From NCBI GenBank assembly GCA_032353305.1, contig JAUCNG010400143.1:1-10578 (forward strand): a stretch of 10,578 bases of DNA, written 5' to 3'. This document shows positions 6,245-10,578 of the stretch, one piece after another. The number at the start of each line of letters is the position of its first letter. Position 1 is the stretch's first letter. This DNA is from Cephalothrix spiralis (taxonomy: Eukaryota; Nemertea; Palaeonemertea; Archinemertea; Cephalotrichidae). The notes under the pieces were generated by a model. That model saw nothing but the letters and a program-made list of their open reading frames with translations. It was not told the DNA's origin and did no database searches. The position numbers and the translations under genes are program-made.

Positions 6245-8666
6245 CTAATCTGAATCCCCACCGAGGTCTTGTTCGTCTAGGCTCTCGTAGCCACGATAAA
6301 ATTCCGACGGGAACCTCTGACGAATCTTCTTCACTACACAACTCAGTGGACACTTTCGATTTTTCGCCCCCAATTTACTGTGCATCCACATGGTATAATT
6401 ACGATATGCACAGTATCGCAACTTATTGGGGGCGAAGTTAGGCTGGTCATAGTATTGTCTCGCCCAACACAATACTCCTATTTCGATTGCAACATCTCTT
6501 TGACATATGTCAAAGAAATCGGGCAATTCTGTGACACATGGCTTTATTTTACAACATATATTCATGTTCTGACTAGGCATTATTATACAACACTCACAAA
6601 TACAGAACTCAGGTTTTCTGTCATTTACAAGTGGGGGGTTTGGGCTAAGGTACCTCATCACCCCCCTTGGGTTTTCCATCAGGACTTTTTTCATTTTTTC
6701 TTTCAACTCTGCTTCATTCATGCTATCGATCATTTTCTGTAAATAATTTAAAAAAAAATTAATAAGGTTATGTATATATACACACATACACCATGTTTGT
6801 ATGTACGTAACCATATAAATAAACTTTGAAAACCACAGGAGTCCAAGTTTAGTAATCCTATATATTGTGTCCCAAAAAAATGTATAACAGTCAGATAATG
6901 TCATATTGTGTTTAAAAAAATACATATTTGAGAAAATGGTCTTCTCTCCCGAATAAAAACGATTTGGTGCAGATCGGTTCATAACTAAGGGAGCTAAGAT
7001 GATTCTCCCGAGAGCTCTCTGGTTTCATTTTCCCCAACCTAAATCCAATATTATCTAAAATTTGAATCTTCTGAGAGCATTTCATGAAAAAAAGTGTTAA
7101 TATTAAATTGATTAAAAAGAATTTTAAAAATTATGAAAAATTAAAAATTTTGGGAAAGGACGTTCATTTTGGTACATAGGGGAAATTTATGTAGCTCAGT
7201 TATTGCACCAAATTTATTTTATTTGAAATACCAGACCATGATCTCGCTAGTGATCACTAGTAGGGATATGCATAATTAATTCACAATATGACTCCATTGA
7301 ATTCCTTCAAATTAAAAACAAAGTCAGATTGATTACTTATCCGTGAAATGAGTATAGATGACCATCAATATCCTTGGACTTATCTCTATTATATGGCTTA
7401 CGTTCGAAATAGGCTACACATACAGTTTACATACATACAATAATCGATACAACAATATTAAAAAAAATATATAATTTTGCTAAAACATAACTCTTAATCT
7501 TTATTGCAGGCTAACCGATACTAACCAAACAAAACAAGATTACCTGAGATTATGTTTCAAAAGTATATAAGGCAATGTTTTTGGATTTACAGGAATCAGA
7601 GCCGATTTCATGCTTGTGAAGTGTGACATACATGTTTATACTCTCATAGATTTAAATGAAACTTACATCTCCTTCTATTTTCATTTTTTCCTCCTCCTCC
7701 CGATATGCTTTCATGGTGACTAGAATGTTCTTGTTTCGTTCGGCTCTTGCCGAACCTGCACCATAGGGGTTGAATACCATTCGCTGGCGACCGGGTTTTG
7801 GTGCCTGACTTGGTCGTTGATTTGGTGTCTGGCTAGTGCTAGGTATTGGGCTTTCTGTAGCCTGGCTCGTACTAGGTACTGGCGCCCGACTCGTAGATGG
7901 TACTGGTGCCTGACTACTAGTACTAGGTTGTGGACTGCCAGGTGGTTGTTGAACACCATCATAACGTACCTTAAAATGATGAAAAATATTGTTAAAAATA
8001 ATAAAAATTGTATTTTATGTCATACGTCATTCATTTAATTTAACATTTAAATTTGTTCATGGGGTCATGGAAAATAATGGCCAAATTTTTTCAACCGTGC
8101 GTCAATTTTTTCCTAAAACTGTTTTCAATTACCTAATTGTTGCTACTAGAAACTTTTTAAATTGTCCATGTAAAACAAAATAATTAAATGCCAATTTTCA
8201 TGCTTTAAATCACGATTTGTGGTACCAAACAGTTGATGGGAAAAACTGAAAATGGTAGAAAAATATAGTATAATCACCCACACAACGTTCTGTATATAGT
8301 ATAGAATGTTACAACGAATTCTGTGCATGTGTATTTTGAGTTTATAAAAATCTTATTATGTATATTATTTGCGCACTTTGTTTATATTTATTGTTTTTAT
8401 GTATCGTATCTTTTATTGCGCAAACACATACACATGTATATAATAGTATACAATTGTTAATACAAATCATTTCGATGTATGTCCGCAGCTTAGAGAAGCA
8501 AATTTTGACAAATAAAAAAAGATTTGCTAACCTCGTATGTCTTGTATTGGCATTTTTTTGGTATACAATTCGTCGAACACCCGCTTCTTGTTTTTGAGCA
8601 CGGGCACCTGACGCATCTGCTGTTCTTTTTACAGTTACAGCAGGGATCTGCTATAGCTGGACTGTT
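6245..8666 (-). CDS. CXC-like module + Pro/Ser/Thr linker + P2X7-type ballast domain protein, 5' end unresolved
   Basis: The exons, in order of translation, are 8666-8532, 7969-7667 and 6736-6245. All junctions are GT-AG and phase 0, giving 309 residues before TAG. Residues 1-45 form a cysteine-rich module (C9, C10, C12, C18, C21, C23, C30, C34, C39) resembling CXC/CRC zinc-binding DNA-contact domains. Residues 46-146 are a linker with repeated PSTSQ/RAPV-like units, then a basic/acidic helix (MKAYREEEEKMK). Residues 147-309 match the P2X7 receptor cytoplasmic ballast domain (P2RX7_C type): CICECC (191-196), CC (207-208), C213, KLRYCAYRNYTMW (251-263), CPLSCVVKKIRQRFP (275-289) and YRGYES, then an acidic tail. 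In P2X7 this fold binds zinc and guanine nucleotides. There are no transmembrane segments, so it is not an ion channel; a nuclear or cytosolic role in transposition is inferred from its position. An upstream start exon is missing. Confidence 0.85.
6737..7666 (-). other. Intron between the linker and ballast exons of the minus-strand gene
   Basis: A 930-bp AT-rich intron with donor gtaagt and acceptor tttacag on the minus strand. Apart from a 14-bp palindrome (ctagtgatcactag, 7247-7260), no structure or coding sequence was recognised. Confidence 0.7.
7970..8531 (-). other. Intron between the CXC and linker exons of the minus-strand gene
   Basis: A 562-bp intron with donor gttagc and acceptor ttttaag, both somewhat weak. 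It contains one TTGCGCAA palindrome at 8416-8423, matching two more upstream of the gene. Nothing else was recognised. Confidence 0.65.
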
Positions 8667-8851
8667 CTGAAAGAAATATAAATTTGTAAAAACCACATAT
8701 CAAAAACAGTATAAATAATATTTTATTTATTTTCTAAAATAGAGTTAAGATGGTCGTCAATTATCTGATAAAAGATTTCTTTGGTGCCGAAGGTCATAAT
8801 TATAATCAAAATAAAGCTAATCAAGACATGAATTATTAGTTAATTAAAGTT

Positions 8852-8882
8852 CATTTGCGCAATTAAAATCCATTTGCGCAAT
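8852..8882. promoter_or_regulatory. Two C/EBP-like TTGCGCAA sites upstream of the ballast gene
   Basis: The 12-mer catttgcgcaat occurs at 8852-8863 and 8871-8882, 19 bp apart (about two helical turns). Its core TTGCGCAA is the palindromic recognition word of C/EBP-type bZIP factors. It could drive the minus-strand gene; this is inferred from position only. Confidence 0.35.
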
Positions 8883-8886
8883 AATG

Positions 8887-8909
8887 CATCATCATATATA
8901 ATGATGATG
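8887..8909. repeat. Small perfect hairpin
   Basis: catcatcat and atgatgatg form a 9-bp stem around a 5-base loop (atata), next to the two TTGCGCAA sites. Role unknown. Confidence 0.7.
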
Positions 8910-9389
8910 TTCTTTATTAATAGGTGGCGTTATAGTATTGGTACGCCATTTGATATTATACCCAAAACTCCCTATGCATGCATTTGGCTGAATTAAAAGA
9001 TTTTTAGTCAGTTGACTTTGATGCATGGGTCACGTCAATACGTGTATTATAAAAGTAATTTAATTAAAAATAAACATATACACATGTATTGTAAAAATAA
9101 TCAAAAATATTATGGACAAATTATTTTTAATAAGAAGCGTTTAATTTGTATCAAAAATCGTGTATTAAAAATGTAAAAAAAAATTATTGTAAAAATAATC
9201 ACAAATGCGCTATTATGTAGCCTACATATGTGAAAATATATATGCAATTTATCTCAATTAATGAGAAATTGAATTTTTTTTAAATTCATGAATTTTTTAT
9301 CTAAAAAATAATATATTTATAGAAATTTCACGTCAAGTGCTAAGGCCTTTTTTTTAATTACTTGGTTTATGGACACATTTTTCAAAAAA

Positions 9390-9509
9390 CCCCGCCAGCG
9401 GCGGTGAAAAAAATGTAAAAGAAATTTGAAAAAAATCCCCCGCCGGTAAAACAAATTAAAAATTTTTTCCGGCGGCGGTAAAAAAAATGTTAAAGAAAAA
9501 ATTCCGGCG
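9390..9509. repeat. GC-clumped degenerate tandem array inside the right inverted repeat
   Basis: GC-rich knots (ccgccagcggcgg, cccgccgg, ccggcggcgg, ccggcg) are separated by 25-35 bp of A-rich sequence such as taaaaaaaatgttaaag. The array has no counterpart in the left repeat, so it arose after the two ends became different. Confidence 0.6.
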
Positions 9510-9659
9510 TTAGGAGTTCTTAAAAAAAATAGACCTAATCAAAAGCGTTTTTGCAATTTGCACAATGCCATCACATGATAAGGAAAAATAAAATAACCAA
9601 TTGATCAGCATTTTGCCCTATTTATTGGTTATTTGGATAATTTTTCATGTTCGATTATC

Positions 9660-9728
9660 GTTTCCGTATATATACTGAAGGTTTATTTTTTGTTTCCGAT
9701 TGCGAAAACGTCAAAATTTCCGTTTCCG
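9660..9728 (-). promoter_or_regulatory. Three phased CGGAAAC boxes (right end, inverted)
   Basis: GTTTCCG, the complement of CGGAAAC, occurs at 9660-9666, 9692-9698 and 9722-9728, spaced 32 and 30 bp. These are the mirror copies of the boxes in the left repeat and were kept while surrounding positions drifted, which fits a binding-site role. Confidence 0.5.
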
Positions 9729-9803
9729 ATAGGGTACCATTGAAATAATTTTTTGAATGAAATTGTTGAATTTTTGTAATACTTTTCGGACATCTTGACA
9801 ACG

Positions 9804-10578
9804 ATCACCAACCACCCACCCCCCTCCCCCAGATAGGCCCGGGCCCAAGATCATTATTGCCCATAAATTTCCTAGACTAGTAATTCAAAAATCAAGTTTT
9901 CATAAAATATAACAATTTTTCAATATCCCGTTCGTGATATATCTTATTATTTCTTATGTCATGCTTATGTGAGACTTCGTTGACCCGATTGTCTATAAAA
10001 TAATTCTAGAAGACACCTACGTCACAATCTCTCCATTCCACGAAGCGCCGATATTTGGATTTATATAACATTTTGATAAAAAATTTGAAATCTGCTCAAA
10101 ATGAAGTCAAATGGACATTTTTTTCAATATAAAAGACAGTAAGGTGAGAATAAAGTAATATAGATTTACATGATGCATTTAATTTAGAAAAATTCAATAG
10201 TTTTAGGGCAAAAATTGGATGTTTTTAGGTTTTCCTAAGAATCGATTAGATTCTATGTGACGTATATTTTCACAAAAATTTCATAAATATGTTCAAATTC
10301 AGTTTTATGAGGACTAAGAATGGTTTTATCTGCTTTTGGCTTCATAGGGAATTCATTATAATTTTTTATAGATATTTTTAATAGGTTTTAGTGTACTTAC
10401 CGAAGTTTCCATATTTTTTTCTGACTTTGTAGGATTTCTTTTAGAAAAAAATCGCGTCTATGAAGAATATTGAAGATCGTTTCACCGCGATGTCTACCAA
10501 AGGAATGAATTGTACTTCCGGTTTCACTTTGGGGTAATGGGGTGAAAAAGTTGGGAATTTCGAAAAGGCACTTTGAGT
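9804..10578. other. Right-hand flank or outer part of the element, no gene seen
   Basis: AT-rich sequence with a C-rich tract (9812-9830) and a 10-bp palindrome ggcccgggcc (9837-9846). No exon, RNA gene or repeat pair with the rest of the window was recognised. Because the left repeat is cut by the window edge, it is unclear whether this is host flank or still transposon. Confidence 0.5.

Larger units (their letters stand above)
8667..9246 (-). other. Upstream region of the minus-strand gene; first exon not identified
   Basis: No convincing ATG-containing exon with a donor in phase 0 was found. Features seen are two copies of catttgcgcaat (8852-8863, 8871-8882), a 9-bp-stem hairpin (8887-8909), and a CRE-like tgacgtga on the minus strand near 9031-9038. 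The promoter and first exon probably lie here or in the right inverted repeat. Confidence 0.4.
1..9803. mobile_element. Large autonomous DNA transposon, Kolobok-like (tentative), carrying transposase and P2X7-ballast genes
   Basis: Long terminal inverted repeats at about 1-371 and 9247-9803 enclose two convergent genes: a DDE transposase on the plus strand and a CXC/P2X7-ballast protein on the minus strand. Seen directly: perfect inverted matches of 41 bp (54-94 with 9701-9741) and 26 bp (168-193 with 9601-9626), and weaker pairing continuing inwards to about 371/9247. The left repeat still pairs at base 1 (with 9803), so the true left end lies at or beyond the window edge, and the target-site duplication cannot be read. 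Assignment to Kolobok is inferred from the transposase type; TTAA target duplications would be expected for that superfamily. Several smaller elements are nested inside. An unnamed related superfamily remains possible. Confidence 0.8.
9247..9803 (-). repeat. Right terminal inverted repeat, longer than the left because of an internal GC-rich array
   Basis: The reverse complement of this stretch matches 1-371. It is about 185 bp longer than its partner, mostly because a GC-clumped array at 9390-9509 has no counterpart on the left. The outer 200 bp are well conserved. Pairing becomes ambiguous around 9788-9803, where 13 of 16 bases still match the window start. The true outer end is not fixed by the sequence. 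Confidence 0.85.

Noticed and set aside
6380-6742. A 120-codon plus-strand open frame opposite the ballast exon
   Set aside because: It is the complement of a strongly conserved coding exon and has no domain-like features, so it is a shadow frame.
7817-8038. A plus-strand Trp/Arg-rich open frame
   Set aside because: Its composition is the artefact of reading the complement of the PSTSQ repeat exon.
8724-8797. A 24-codon minus-strand ORF starting with ATG at 8797 as the first exon of the ballast gene
   Set aside because: It ends in a stop before any GT donor that would join the next exon in phase 0, so it cannot be spliced on in frame.
8960-9028. A 44-codon minus-strand ORF beginning near 9026 as an alternative first exon
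   Set aside because: Its only possible donor (gg|gtataa) is weak and in the wrong phase, and the peptide shows no recognisable motif.
1-10578. A bacterial or viral origin, CRISPR array, tRNA or rRNA
   Set aside because: Genes are split by spliceosomal introns, and no RNA gene signatures or regularly spaced CRISPR-type repeats were seen.

Overview
The window looks like AT-rich genomic DNA of an invertebrate animal: genes are split by short GT-AG introns, there are many small nested inverted-repeat elements, and there is no bacterial gene organisation. The species cannot be told from the sequence. Almost all of it (about 1-9803) appears to be one large DNA transposon of the eukaryotic cut-and-paste type. 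Long imperfect terminal inverted repeats (TIRs) lie at about 1-371 and 9247-9803. They share a perfect 41-bp inverted match (54-94 with 9701-9741) and a perfect 26-bp inverted match (168-193 with 9601-9626). Each TIR carries three CGGAAAC boxes about 30 bp apart, which look like transposase binding sites. The left TIR still matches at base 1, so the outer end and target-site duplication are not visible.

Two intron-containing genes sit inside the TIRs and converge tail to tail. The plus-strand gene (773-5294, nine recognisable exons, 551 codons plus stop) encodes a transposase with an acidic N-terminus, a zinc-ribbon-like Cys cluster, and an RNase H-fold DDE domain with a C/D(2)H motif (CDVWH). 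It is most like the Kolobok/THAP-associated transposases. The minus-strand gene (8666 down to 6245, three recognisable exons, 309 codons plus stop) encodes a CXC-like cysteine-rich module, a Pro/Ser/Thr/Gln repeat linker, and a domain that clearly resembles the zinc- and guanine-nucleotide-binding cytoplasmic 'ballast' domain of the P2X7 receptor, with no ion channel attached. The first exon of each gene was not identified. Both reading frames are open across all recognised junctions, so the element may be young or under selection.

Several smaller elements are nested inside. A ~250-bp hAT-like MITE with a perfect target-site duplication lies in intron 2 of the transposase gene. A foldback lies in intron 8. 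Two further foldbacks lie between the convergent genes (about 5333-5513 and 5612-6168); the second has ~165-bp arms that would form a long double-stranded RNA if transcribed. Intron 1 holds a TTCCCGCT-rich degenerate array.

The main point of interest is the pairing, within one set of TIRs, of a Kolobok-like transposase with a free-standing CXC + P2X7-ballast protein. This suggests a two-component transposon in which the ballast protein is a DNA-binding or nucleotide-sensing accessory factor. The part right of 9803 (to 10578) has no recognisable gene.
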